DNA of 64,000 nucleotides, taken from the NCBI GenBank assembly GCA_028571685.1, contig CM053146.1, positions 111,451,431-111,515,430 of the forward strand. The letters are read 5' to 3'. Both the position numbers and the translations under genes were made by a program. This document shows positions 1-11,185 of this stretch, piece by piece; position 1 is the first letter of the stretch, and each line of letters starts with the position of its first letter. Source of the DNA: Heterohyrax brucei (Eukaryota; Chordata; Mammalia; Hyracoidea; Procaviidae). The notes beneath the pieces were generated by a model that was given only the letters and a program-made list of their open reading frames with translations, was not told the origin of the DNA and ran no database searches.

Positions 1-66
1 ATGGGGCAGTTCTACTCTGTCCTATAGGGTAGCTATGAGTCAGAGTCAACTTAATAGCAATAGGAT
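1..66 (+). mobile_element. AfroSINE class A, 3' half
   Basis: Begins inside the body (atggggcagttctactctg) and runs through the conserved tail. The 5' head lies outside the window. Confidence 0.85.
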
Positions 67-78
67 GTGTCAAGCAAG

Positions 79-263
79 GAGCCCTGGTGGCAGGAGGTTG
101 AGTGCTCAGCTGCTGACTAGAAGGTTAGTGGCCCTAACTCTGCCATCACCTCTGAAGAAGAAAGCCCTACAGTCGGCTCCTGTAAAGATTGCAACCCAGA
201 AAACCCTACGAGGCAGTTCTACTGAGTCACGTGAGGTTGCTAAGAGTCAAAATTGACTCAGTG
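79..263 (+). mobile_element. AfroSINE class B, near full length
   Basis: tRNA-like head starting ggagccctggtgg, middle block containing tcctgtaaagattgcaac, and tail tgaggttgctaagagtc. It abuts a MIR directly. Confidence 0.85.
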
Positions 264-480
264 ACACATGAGTCAGGCACTGTTCTAAGTACTTTGCATC
301 TATCTATGTATTTAATTCTGTTACGATTCCTAATGTGTAGCAGATACTGTCACCACCATCATTTTACAGGTGAACAAACTGAGGCATGGGGATGCTCCCC
401 AAGGTTACCCAGACAGTTGGGAAGCTAAGAGTCAAATTCAGGGGTTCTAACATCAGTCTCTGCTCCTAACCATCACACTC
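264..480 (+). mobile_element. MIR SINE
   Basis: Core landmarks are visible in order: caggcactgttctaag, then cattttacaggtgaacaaactgagg, then a degraded 3' part. An ancient pan-mammalian repeat. Confidence 0.8.
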
Positions 481-2041
481 TATTGCTACTCTACAGGTAT
501 GTTGGTTGTAGGTCATTTGTTGCTTTCCTTGTACTTTGAACTTTCAATTAATGATTCAGATACTATTTTAAAAAAGTCATTACCAAAAAAATAAAAGAGC
601 CTCTCATTAGAAAGCAGGATGAATACTCCCAGGTATTACAGGGGCCAACAGAGCAGAGTCTAAAACACCCTGGCCTCTTATGTCCAATCCAGGCAGACTC
701 CCTGGAGGAGGAGGGAGGACATTAGGGAGTTAACACCTTAGTGACTATGTCAGGCTTTGGAAGAATTGGTGGTCTGAATCTATAATGATAATCATGGCAA
801 AGGGCTGAACTGAGATGCTACAGCATAGCTATGAGGTATTGGCTCTGGGCAGATTAACTGAAGGTAAGAAGAATCCTTGAGGGACCACTTCTGGGAAAGA
901 ACAACACGCGCAATGAAAATAAAGGAGGGGGCCAAGAAGCGCCTGTGTCAGCAGTTGCACATCTAGATGACCGCACCTCTGCAGTTCAGATGGACAGACA
1001 TGGCTGCATTTCAAATGACAGCACGCCGCCAGCATGATCTAGTCTGCTGTCCGAGTGCCACATAACAGGGGTGGTAACAGCGGCGTCTCCCAGGAGACTG
1101 GAGAAACAGCTGTTGGTGCCACCTGGGAATGGCGTCCACATATAAATCCCATTGGTTCGACAATGATTTTAAAGTCCTCCTGTCACTGTCATTCACCAGC
1201 AAAATTAATGACTAAAGGGGAACAGGCGAGGAAATGCCTAGCCCCTGAAATAGAGAGAGAGACAGAGAGGGACATAGCAAGTTAATAAATAAAACAAGAG
1301 CCTGAAGGAAAGAGCTGCTTTGTCAGAATATAAATATTTCCCTTCCCCTTTTATCTTTAATGTAGTGTGAGAAGCTTATTAAAGGGAAATGCATCTCTGT
1401 CCCTGGAGCCCTCACACAAGCCTTGCTGGGAGCTGCCTGCAGAACGGGCTTGCCTAGCCCCATGCTTGTAAACTCTTCCCTGCTGGAAGCAAGCTTTCTG
1501 TGCAAAGCAATAAAGGAGGGCTGGGGGAGGCAAGGGAAGCCACTGTGGCCATTAGGCTCCTTATCTTGACGGGCCTGGTGTCATGTTATGTTAATCACCG
1601 GGAGACGCTGAGAGACTGAGGACGCTTGTCTGCTCCAAGGCTTGGCTTGGCATTCCAAGGGAAGCTGACTTTACGAGACATAGGCTCCACTCCACATGAG
1701 GGAACACTGTTCAGATTTAGACAAAGGGGAGTCTGTCTTTAAGCGTAAGACAGAAAAAGCTAACGGAGCAGGATGGAGAGTCCTGTGAGTAGTCCTTCGG
1801 AGAGGTCTCCGTGGCTGCACACCTCTCAGGTCCGACAAGACTGCCGGCATGGGCAGCTCCAGCATCCTGCCTTTCTGCACCCACAGCCACCACTTGGCTC
1901 CATAATCCTATTCCAACAGCACAGAGATTTTTGCACTCCACGTTGCACTCCCAAAAGCCCTAAAAGGGGGTGGAATACTTAGGGGCCACCAATCACATCA
2001 GGCTAGCCTGGGAGTGCAGTCTTCCACAAAGTGCCAAAGCC
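481..2041. other. Repeat-poor intergenic stretch, no gene recognised
   Basis: No coding pattern and no repeat family I can name. Sub-segments 1,030-1,240 and 1,300-1,620 are compositionally complex and include GATA-type (ttatct) and homeobox-type (gttaatcac) words, so they are candidates for conserved noncoding DNA. Conservation cannot be tested here. Confidence 0.5.
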
Positions 2042-2239
2042 AAACCTGTTGCTATCAAGTCAGTTCTGATTCATAATGACTTCATCTGTTACAGAATAGA
2101 GTTTTCATAGTTGTCTTGACTGCTATCTTTACAGAAGCAGATTGCCAGGTCTTTCCACTGCAGTGCCACTGGGTAAGTTTGAATCACCACCCTTTAGGTT
2201 ATTAGATGAGCACAGACCATTGTAAAACTCAGGGACCTC
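2042..2239 (-). mobile_element. AfroSINE class B, antisense
   Basis: Reads as the complement of the class B consensus: gttgctatcaagtcagttctg, then ctttacagaagcagattgcc, ending agggacctc (the head). Well diverged. Confidence 0.8.
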
Positions 2240-2660
2240 TGCACATAGTTGCCCAGTGAGTTTGAATGGCATAATGACAGGACTACACCAGTCTTTTTTA
2301 CTGTTGTATCTGAAGGGTCAGACCCTGGGGCCTGGCACATTTAGTTTGGGATGGATAAATGAACACAAACATTTGGACACAATGAAGGCATCTCTTCGGC
2401 TTGCTGTTTCTCTACAGCATCTTTAGTTCAGTATAGGACTTGGGTTCTGCCCAGCTCTGGGGCTAATCACATCTTTGTTGATCTTTTAGAGATGTTTGCT
2501 CATGTGGTTACACAAGGATAAGCCACCCAACATCAGATGAGATAGCTTAACCAAAGGCTGAAGTAGGGGCAGGGAGAGAGGGTTTTAAGTGGCTGCCAGA
2601 AGGGGCATCTCCCTCCTTCCTCTTGACTGAGCTCTCACAGAGAAGCTGGCCCTGGTTCTT

Positions 2661-2817
2661 TTAAAAATGTGCCCACCCCATAACATTCTCATGTATTTTT
2701 GTTTCTATGATATATAATCAATGGTGAGGACAGAAACAAAAATAGTCGATGTGTCTGGCTCTCCTCACATCCAGAACAGGGTGGTTCATTTATCTCCTTA
2801 CAGTTAATGAGTGCTTG
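2661..2817 (+). repeat. 157-bp direct duplication, copy 1
   Basis: Matches 3,281-3,437 at 155 of 157 bases with no gaps, offset exactly 620. It is unique-looking sequence, not part of a family seen elsewhere in the window. Confidence 0.95.
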
Positions 2818-2852
2818 CTGCCATTTCAAACCCATCATCATTACAAGTCCTT

Positions 2853-3021
2853 CCATCGACTCCAAACTCATAAAGACCCTATAGGACTGAGCAGAACTGC
2901 CCACAGGGTTTCCTAGGCTGTAATCTTTGCAGGAGCAGATCACCAAGTGCTTGTCTGCCAGGGACTGGTGAGTTGGAACTGTTAGCAGCCCACTGCTTAA
3001 CAACTGGGCCCCCAGGCTCCT
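2853..3021 (-). mobile_element. AfroSINE class B, antisense
   Basis: Complement of the family: catcgactccaaactcataaa, then ggctgtaatctttgcaggag, ending at a head-like cccaggctcct. It lies between the two 157-bp copies. Confidence 0.8.
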
Positions 3022-3040
3022 CCTCTTCAACACACTACCT

Positions 3041-3193
3041 GTTGCTGTGAATGGACTCTCACTCAGAACCACCCTATAGACAGAGTAGAACTGCCTCACA
3101 GGGATTTCCAATGGGCTGCCTGGTAGACTGAACTGCCAACCCGCTCGTTAGCAGCTGTAGGTCTTCATCACTAAGCTATTCCGTCAGGCACCA
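3041..3193 (-). mobile_element. AfroSINE class A, antisense
   Basis: Runs from gttgctgtgaatggactctc to the head complement ccgtcaggcacc, with the class A join between body and head (aattgccaa-type). Also between the two 157-bp copies. Confidence 0.75.
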
Positions 3194-3280
3194 CTTAATC
3201 ACTCTTGTTGCAGAGCCCACTTTGTATCATTGTCAGTGAGACTCATTCGTCCTCGCCTCCTCTCATCCTCCCATTTCGAT

Positions 3281-3437
3281 TTAAAAATGTGCCCACCCCA
3301 TAACATTCTCATGTATTTTTGTTTCTATGATATATAATCAATGGTGAGGACAGAAACAAAAATAGTGGATGTGTCTGGCTCTCCTCACATCCAGAACAGG
3401 GTGGTTCATTTATCTCCTTACAGTTAGTGAGTGCTTG
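3281..3437 (+). repeat. 157-bp direct duplication, copy 2
   Basis: Partner of 2,661-2,817. It differs only at tagtCgat/tagtGgat and ttaAtgag/ttaGtgag. Flanks of the two copies are unrelated on both sides, so this is not simply the end of a longer tandem repeat. Confidence 0.95.
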
Positions 3438-4265
3438 GCTCCCAACATCTCTAATTTTGTACGTCTGGTTCCCTTTCCTATTGAACCCGATCTAGGTTGG
3501 AATAAAGATTCAACTACAAATAGAGTCATTGCTATTCAACTGGGCTCTCCGCTCTCAGGACCAATTACATCTCATGGCAATGTCTGTGTTACAGGAAAGT
3601 GTGTCATGCAGAGATGGTGAGCCCTTCATAGCTGGTTCCTAGGGGATGCCTTGCCCATCCTTCTAAGCATTGCCTAGGAGCTATTTACAATACTGGATTT
3701 ATCATTCAGCCTCCCATATAAGCCCCTCCCAGCTTCCCTTCAGCCTTGGTTGCTTCGGGGACGTGGAACCTTGAGAGGGCCTTTTCCCACCATTCCCACA
3801 GTCTAGGGGAGGAGGAATAGAGGAGGGGGCTGCACAGTATCTGAGGGGTGGTTGTGTGGGAGAGGAATTAAATCTGTACTATGAGGATCGATGGAAACCT
3901 TGAGTAGGCAAATTTCAGTTCAATATAATGAAGGACTTTCTAACAATTAAAGCTCTCCAAAAAATGGAATGGGAACCCTTTAAAGACAGCCTTTTCTCCT
4001 GAGAGTCCAGGCAGGGGCTAGATCTCTCCCGCCAGGATTTCTGGATGGCCAGGGCCACACACCAAGGGCTGGGCAGTGTTGCCAAGCACTGAGCACTTCA
4101 GTTCTGGAGTCACATTGCTTTGGGTCAAATTCCAGCCATAATGCTGACTAGCCATACAAATGTGGGCAGGTTACATATGTATGGTACACACATGAGGGCT
4201 ATGCCACTTCTCTAACTCAATGGCACTGGGTTTGCTTTATTTTGATTAAGTCTCTGTTTGTGCTG
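3438..4265. other. Intergenic, nothing recognised
   Basis: No coding frame with recognisable content, and no repeat family identified. Confidence 0.4.
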
Positions 4266-4580
4266 CATTGGTGATTCAGTAGCAGAACTCTCACCTTCCG
4301 TACAGGATACCTGTGTTTCCTTCCTGCCCGATATACCTCACGTGCAGCTACCACTCCTGTATCATGGATGGCTTGCAGGTTTCAGTGGAGTGGAGCATCT
4401 AGATTACGGCAAATGAGGAAGAAAGGCCTGCCAAAATATTTCTGAAAATCAGCCAGTGCAAACCCTGCTGGTCACAATGGTTTAATCAGCAGCTAACTGT
4501 GAGGACAGCTCAAGACTGAGCAGTGTTTTATTCTGTTGTATACGAGTTGAGGGCTGATGTTAAAGGCAGCTAACAGTTGC
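4266..4580 (+). mobile_element. AfroSINE class C with tRNA-Gly-like head
   Basis: The head ggtgattcagtagcagaactc resembles a tRNA-Gly A-box region. It continues through a long central body (aggaagaaaggcctgcc) and ends in the RTE-like tail aaaggcagctaacag. Two relatives are at 30,140 and 36,310. Confidence 0.75.
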
Positions 4581-5255
4581 AAGTCTCCATTTCTACACCT
4601 AAGAAATGCAGATAAAAACACATTAGACTTTCTAGGCAATTAGTGGGGTTTTCTTTTGTTTTTTTAATTGTTTATCAGAAGAGTTTGGTTTTTAGAGAGT
4701 AAAGACATATAGTTCTAAGCTCTGGGGTACTCAAAGCCCTGCCTGGTTTATGGCAATCATAAAAGAGAGTTCACCAATTTTTACTAGCTATACCACAAGA
4801 CAGGATTTTTGTGATGAGTTATTATTTTACATACATATGTAAACACAAACTTTAGTGGTTAAGTGCTTAGAAACTGAAATGAGGAAAATTAGTTTAGACC
4901 AACACATTGAATCATGAAGGGTAAACAAGGTTAGAAAACAACTCATATATTCAGCAGGTGTTCATTGAACACCCACCTAGCCAAAAGCCTCTCGAGAAAC
5001 ACAAATATGGCTTACAAACAGAAGCTGCCTGACAGGAGCTTGCCATTTAGCAAATAACTGCTTTTGACCCATCCATTTGTACAAGCGGGCAGTGTTCCAT
5101 AGCTCTGTGAATCCAAAATGCTCTGCAGGACATTATCAATTTGTTTGTATTCCAAATGAAATGGGCAAGACTACAAAATAAAGCAAATGGGAACATGGTG
5201 AAAAATGTACCACTAAGACTTGAGTTTTTTCTCCATTTTCCATCAAGCCTTCAAA
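4581..5255. other. Intergenic, AT-rich, nothing recognised
   Basis: No gene or named repeat found by reading. Confidence 0.4.
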
Positions 5256-5382
5256 AGACTGGGAGATCTGCTGCTGTCAAAATTACAGAAGAAAATCCTA
5301 TGGAGCTGTTTCACTCTATAACACACAGGGTCACTATGAGTCAGGATCAGTTCAACAGCCATGGGTTGGGTTTGGTGTTTTC
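5256..5382 (+). mobile_element. AfroSINE, 5'-truncated
   Basis: Starts in the class B middle block (gggagatctgctgctg) and runs through tcactatgagtcaggatcag to the tail. Confidence 0.7.
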
Positions 5383-5640
5383 ATTTTCCATTACAAGTCC
5401 AATATCTCTAACCATTCTTGAAAGCAACTCTTCAGACAAGACTAGACTAGACTCTAACACAGAAAATAATACCAGCAAAGGGTGTGCTTCTTGGCTTAAG
5501 CGGATGCATGAGGCTAACAGGGCAGCTCCCATCCAGAGGCGAGATGAGATGGCAGAGGGGGCCATGGGCTGGTTGAATGGACACAGGAAATACAGTGTGG
5601 AGAGGAGGAGTGTGCTGTCTCAGTGTGGGGAGAGCGGATG

Positions 5641-7222
5641 GAGTTACAGAAACTGAGAGACTTACATAAATGGCGTAATCTACCCTGCTCATGGATAGGA
5701 AGACTCAACATTATGAAAATGTCTATTTTACCCAAAGCAATCAACTTATATAATGCAATCCCAATACAAATTCCAGTATTATTTTTTAATGAGTTGGAGA
5801 AACAAATCACCAACTTTGGAAAGGGAAGAAACCTCAGATAAATAAAGCACCACTGAAGAAGAAGAACACACTAGGAGGCCTCTCACTACCCAACTTTAGA
5901 ACTTCTTACGCCACCAGAGTTGTCAAAAAAGCATGGTACTGGTACTAAAAGAGACATATAGACCAATGGAACAGAGTTGACACCCCAGAGATGCCACCAT
6001 GCTCCTATGAACAGTTGATATGTGACAAAGGCCCTAAGATTTTAAACTAGGGTAAAAACGGTCTCTTTAACAAATGATGCTGGCAAAATTGGATACCGAT
6101 CTGCAAAAAAATTGAAACAAGACCCATATCTCACACCTTACACAAAAACCAAACTCAGATTGTACAAAAGAACTAAACATCAAATCTAAAATGATAAAGC
6201 CTGTCCAAGATAAAATAGGATCAACAATGGAAGTTTTAATACACAACGTAGACAGACTTCAAAATCTGACAGACAGAGCATGATGAACAGAAAAGAAAAA
6301 TAGATAAATGGGAACAACTAAGAATCAAACACTTTTTCTCATCCGAAGTCTTCATCAAAAGAATTAAAAGACCACCTGCAGAATGGGAAAAAATATTTAG
6401 GAACTATAAGTCAGACCAGCGTCTGATCTCTTATAATCTACAAGGTGCTACAAAATATCACCAAGAAAGTGATAATCAATTAAGTCATGGGCAAAGGAGA
6501 TAGACATATACTTCTCTAAAGAGGATATCCAGGCAGCCAGAAATGTGCAGAATTGCTCATGATCGTTAGCTATTAAAGAAATTCAACTCGAAACTACAAT
6601 GAGATACCATCTCACCCCAACTCCAAAAAACACAAAACAACAAATGCTGGAGAGGCTGTGGAGAAATTGGAACTCTCCTAACACTTGTGGTGGGATTGTA
6701 AAATGGTACGCCCTCTATGGAAAACAGTCTAGCACTTTCTTAGAAAGCTGGAAATAGATATATCATTTGAGCCTGTAATTCTACTGCTTGGAATTTATCC
6801 TTCAGAAACAAAGGCTGTTACATGAACAGTCTTTGTATACAAATGTTTGTTGCACAATAGCTAAGAGATGGAATCAACCCTGATGCTCATCAACAGATGA
6901 ATGGATAAACAGACTATGGTGCTTATACTCAATGGAACATTATGCTATGACAAAAAAACCATGACAATTTTAGAAAACATCTCACAACATGGTTTCATTT
7001 GGAAGAGATCACGCTGAGTGAAATCAATCAGTGTCAAAAGGGAAAATATTATATAAGACTCCTGTTACAAGGAATTAAAATGAGAATTATCTACAGAAGA
7101 AATCGACTCTGTTGGCTACAAGAGTGGGAAGGTGAGGGTTTACCATAGATGAGATAAATGATAGATGTTAGAAATTTTATTCTTTTACTATAATCAATAA
7201 ATTTAAAAAATCTTTAAAAAAG
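5641..7222 (+). mobile_element. 5'-truncated L1 (end of ORF2 plus 3'UTR)
   Basis: The translation at 5,641-5,840 shows the L1 ORF2 C-terminal signature [20 protein letters not shown] and [12 protein letters not shown]. Sequence then follows the ORF2 end with several stops and frameshifts, including the hallmark catcaacagatgaatggata at about 6,889, and finishes in A-rich sequence near 7,200. A dead copy: both the endonuclease and the reverse-transcriptase core are absent. Confidence 0.85.
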
Positions 7223-7264
7223 AATCCAAAAACATATATATATACTTGTAAGCCCACTCCTGTT

Positions 7265-7500
7265 AAAAAAATTTAAAGAACAATAATAATTAGTCTTTAT
7301 TGAGCATTTACAACATGCCAGGTACTGAGTTCACTGTATCATCTCATCTGATCTTCACAGCTCCGTGAGGCAGGTGTTACTATCATCACCATCTTACAAA
7401 TGAGGAAACAGAGGCCCAGAGAAGTTTAGTAACTTCTCCAAAGTCACATTACTATTAAGGCACTGCATGAACAAAGATTTGGGTCCACAAAACACATGTC
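7265..7500 (+). mobile_element. MIR SINE
   Basis: Clear core: tttattgagcatttacaaca, caggtactgagttc, then atgaggaaacagaggcccag and agtcacatta. Confidence 0.85.
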
Positions 7501-7959
7501 CTCAACCGTGCTTCTCGAAGGCCTCTCCAAAACTGGGAGAGGAGTCCCTTCTGTATCAAAAATACAAGATTTCAAAACAGGCAAGAGAAAAACTACTTTC
7601 TCACTCCTCACAGAGCGAGAAATGAGAGATGGTCCCTAGGGGAGGCCCACCACCCTGCACGTCTTGCAGTGATCCAGCCTCCTAGGAGCGTGCAGATCTA
7701 GTCACATCCTCTCAGACAGCTGGCTACAGGAGAGGTGGACAGAAATACATCTTCACAGACGCTCCGCAGAAAACACAAGCTCACCCGTTCTGCTCACTCT
7801 CTGGAGGTTTTCCCCAGGCCAGACACTTAGGTGCTGAGATGATGCCAAGGGGCTGAACTTCCTTTTCTTCTTTCCTTCCTACAATTTGTTTTCTTCAACA
7901 TGACACCCATGTTCAAAGTCTGGTTCTTTTATTTACTATTCATGTGCCTCAGACCTCTC
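7501..7959. other. Intergenic, nothing recognised
   Basis: No gene or named repeat found. Confidence 0.35.
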
Positions 7960-8340
7960 TACAACTCAGTTTTCCCATCTGTAAAACTGGTCCAATAAAA
8001 AATAGCCACCTCAAAGGGCCGTCGTGAGGATGAAGATTTAAAGAGATAGTGTGGGCTAAGGGCTCTGCACAATGCCTGACCAGACGGTTATACGTTGCCA
8101 AGTTGATTCTGACCCACAGAGACCCTGTAGGACACAGTGGAAATGCCTCATAGGATTTCCCAGGCTGTAATCTTTATAGGAGCAGCTTGCCAGTTTTTTT
8201 TCCTCCTGTGGAGCAGCTAGTGGCTTTGAACTGCCAATCTTTAGGTTAGCAGCCAAGCAATTGCCCATTGCACCATTAGGGATCCTTGATAAGCAGCTGA
8301 TAAATGTTAGCTGTTAATAAAAATAGTAATGATATAACTA
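7960..8340 (+). mobile_element. MIR SINE split by a later SINE
   Basis: The left part (ctcagttttcccatctgtaa) runs to aatgcctgac at about 8,080. The right part resumes after the inserted element with tgataaatgttagctgttaa. Together they restore the MIR order. Confidence 0.75.
8085..8286 (-). mobile_element. AfroSINE class B, antisense, inside a MIR
   Basis: Full complement of class B from ttgccaagttgattctgac to the head complement caccattagggatcc. It interrupts the MIR at 7,960-8,340 and so is younger than it. Confidence 0.85.
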
Positions 8341-9399
8341 ATACTAGGCAATGGAGTCAGCCAGCCAGCACACCCTTAACCCATTCAGCTGGAATGTAAA
8401 TCAGGACACCACCAACCCTATAGGTGCTAAGACACAGCAAGACCAACATGGTCCTCAGAACTACGGTTTTAAAATAACAGGTAACTTCTTAGTGTCACAG
8501 ACTAGCTTTATAAATTTAAGGTTAGGGGAAGAGGAGGAGTGGAATTTCACAGATAAACCAAAGCCCCTTTTGCCAGAGTGAGAAGTCTGTCGCTTCTTTT
8601 GTTTATCTCTTCTCTAAATGGTTCCTCTTCAGCTGTTTTCAAAACCCCTCCATTTTGTTAACAGTTCTTTACAAGTCTGCTGGAGGCCACACAGAATGGG
8701 CCAACAGTCCCTTCCCCAGCTCAAACAGCCAGCAGGGGAATAGCCCCAAGTCTTCCCCTGCTTCTGGGGACAGGCTGGACTCTGACAGTCCCTTCCTGAC
8801 GAGGCACAGCTGTGAGGGTTTCCCTTGGGCTGTGGGCGACATGCCAGAGTAGCCACACTCACCCAGCTTTCTCAAGTACCTCCTGGGTATAAGCCAGCCC
8901 AAGACCCCCACTGAGCCAGTCACTCTGATCTTTCACTTTGGAGCTCAAACTCAAAGAAGTCATTTCCAGTTTGAGGTGAGCAGGAAGCAGAGGTAATAAA
9001 GTTGGGCAGTCATTTGCAAGGCCCTTGGATAAAACAGCAACCCAGGAAGCAAAAAAAAAAAACTGTGGATTCTGTTTCCAGTTCTTACTATCAGCCCTCG
9101 GACAATTCACCTCACCATCCTGGGCTTCAGCTTCTCACCTACAAAATAAGGGAAAGGAATCACTAAATACTGAAGTCCCTTCTGAAAAATAAATGCCCAA
9201 ATAAACACCACTCTAACTCAATCCCTCCTTTTTACAATCACAAGAAAGACTGACTTCTTGCTCATTGTCAAACTCCCATTAAAACTTTGAGACAAACTCA
9301 AGTTCATCCCAGAAAACCAAATTCATCTGATAACCAAGGCGACAAACTCCTTCAGGGTAGGGTTGCATTATATTTTCAGCATCTCGAACGCTGTTTAAA
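8341..9399. other. Intergenic, mostly unique
   Basis: No gene recognised. A weak MIR-like fragment may lie at 9,085-9,190 and a short A-run at 9,050-9,061. Overlapping short open frames at 8,629-9,110 have no recognisable content. Confidence 0.4.
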
Positions 9400-9555
9400 A
9401 ACTTGTTGCCATGGAGTCAATTCTGACTCACAGCAACCCAGTAGTACAGAGTAGAACTGTCCCTATAGGGTTTCCAAGGAGTGGCTGACAGAATTGAACT
9501 GCCAGCCTTATGGTTAGCACTCATGGCTCTTTACCACTGCCCCACCAGGCCCAGC
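9400..9555 (-). mobile_element. AfroSINE class A, antisense
   Basis: Full-length complement, from gttgccatggagtcaattct to ccccaccaggccc. Near-matching gctgtttaaa and gctgcttaaa on the two sides look like its target duplication. Confidence 0.85.
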
Positions 9556-9566
9556 ATGCTGCTTAA

Positions 9567-9695
9567 ACAAACACAAACCAAACACTGCTGTTGAGTCCAT
9601 TCTGCCATAGCGACTCTATAGGGCAGAGTTTGAACTGCCTCGTGGAATTTCCGAGGAGCTCCTGATGGTTTGGAGACTGCTGCTTAGTGCATTAA
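9567..9695 (-). mobile_element. AfroSINE class A, antisense, truncated
   Basis: Carries the tail and body complement (actgctgttgagtccattct, agggcagagtttgaactgcc) but loses the head. Confidence 0.75.
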
Positions 9696-9704
9696 AAAAA
9701 GAAG

Positions 9705-9912
9705 GAAGAGGTATATTGCTTTGAAGTTGCTTTTGACTCATGGTAACCCCATATACGTCACAGTAAAACTGTGCTTCATAGGGTTTTCAATGACTCACTT
9801 TTCTGAAGTAGGTATGGCCAGGCTTTTCTTCCAAGGCACCTCTTGGTACACTCAAACCAGCAAACAACCTTTTGGTTAGTGGCTGAGTGTGTTAACCATT
9901 TGCACCACTCAT
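9705..9912 (-). mobile_element. AfroSINE class B variant, antisense
   Basis: Carries a distinct middle block (ttctgaagtaggtatggcca and cttccaaggcacctcttggt) before the head complement gtgttaaccatttgcaccac. A similar block occurs at 43,745-43,952, so this is a real sub-family. Confidence 0.75.
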
Positions 9913-11044
9913 ATTAAAATAGAGGCCCTGTGGTGTTATTCTTTGTAACTTAACATATACCTTACTTATCCATTCATTCAACCAATCATTGGCTGAGCAT
10001 CAGCTACGCTATAGGCTGGCACAGCACCCTACCGCAACGTAACTGCCCAGTGATTTAAATAAACTTCTGCGACAACTCATAAACAACATGACTGGTGAAT
10101 GAGGCCAGAAAGTAAAGGCAAGGAGAGATTCTTAACATATTAATGAGAAAGTTACCAAAGAAAGGCTTCTCTGTTTCCCTCCCAGATAGCCAATATTCTA
10201 ATAAAAGTTGCTATAACCAGCTTCACACTTTCAAAGCCAAAATTAACACCATACAATGGAAGGTCCCACTCTCAAATAAATTCAGAAGGTTAAGACCTGA
10301 GCCAAGGTGGGTCTTGGACTTCCTAAAAGGAAATCTCAAAGCCCTCTCCGGACTCCACCAGACTCACTGCGCCCTCTTCCTAATTACCTCTTGAACCTAC
10401 CACCTCCTTCTGGAGGCCCCTCCAGGTTACGTCAGCCAGGCTCTTCCCTCAGGTGAAGTCTTTCTCAAATTGAATCACAAAGACAGGCAGTAGGCCTGCA
10501 ATGATCTGTGTTTATTTAGTAAACTAGTTGATTGCCCTCATTTGTGGAGATTAAGGGTTAATTTCCCAATGCAAAGAGAACAGATTTCTCAAAGGGCGGC
10601 TCCAGATAATTAAGAGGAGAAAACAAAATTCAAATACCTCCCTCCATCCCCTACCTTGAATTTGTTTTGGCCTTTCAGGGGCCTCTTGGCAAGGTAACCA
10701 CAATCTAGCTTCCCTAGGTTCTGACTGAGGGGAGGTAAGATTTGGTAAACAAAAGCTTAGGAATTCTTCAGGCCCCTTTAAGCCCACATCTGGCAAATTC
10801 GAGATCACATATCAGTTTCTTCCCCCCTTCCCCGCTCTTCTGGCTTTGAAAAGCGAATGTTTTGAGGTTTGTGTTCTCTCCCATTCAAGGAGTTTTTGAT
10901 CAAGTGGAGTCACACCACTTTGTCTACACCTTAACCGAAGAGCCTCATTCTAGGGCCTGAAGTACCATTTATAGTCATAGGAAGGAGGAAGGGAAGGCGA
11001 CTCCTTGGAAACAAAGCAGGGCTTGAACAGGTTCATTCTGGTTC
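9913..11044. other. Intergenic, nothing coding recognised
   Basis: A MIR-like scrap (attcattcaaccaatcattg) occurs near 9,972. The open frame at 10,143-10,394 has no recognisable domain. No promoter or RNA gene seen. Confidence 0.4.
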
Positions 11045-11185
11045 TAACCTCTGCTGAGAATCTGCATTTCTATGACGTTCCCAGTGATGCTAATAAAGAT
11101 CAGTCCTGAGAACCACTGCTGTGCTGGTGGTTCTTGTTAAAATGGAGACTCTGATTCAGTATGTCTAGGGTGGAAAGAAAATTCT
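11045..11185 (+). mobile_element. MER5A-like hAT DNA transposon remnants
   Basis: Fragments matching MER5A words: gagaatctgcatttctatga, ttcccagtgatgctaat, gagaaccactgctgtg, then ctctgattcagtatgtctag. The order suggests two rearranged pieces. Confidence 0.6.

Noticed and set aside
2689-3111. 140-codon minus-strand open frame
   Set aside because: Built from one copy of the 157-bp duplication and two antisense SINEs.
5141-5656. 171-codon plus-strand open frame
   Set aside because: Spans a truncated SINE and unique DNA. Only the separate frame ending at 5,841 has L1 content.
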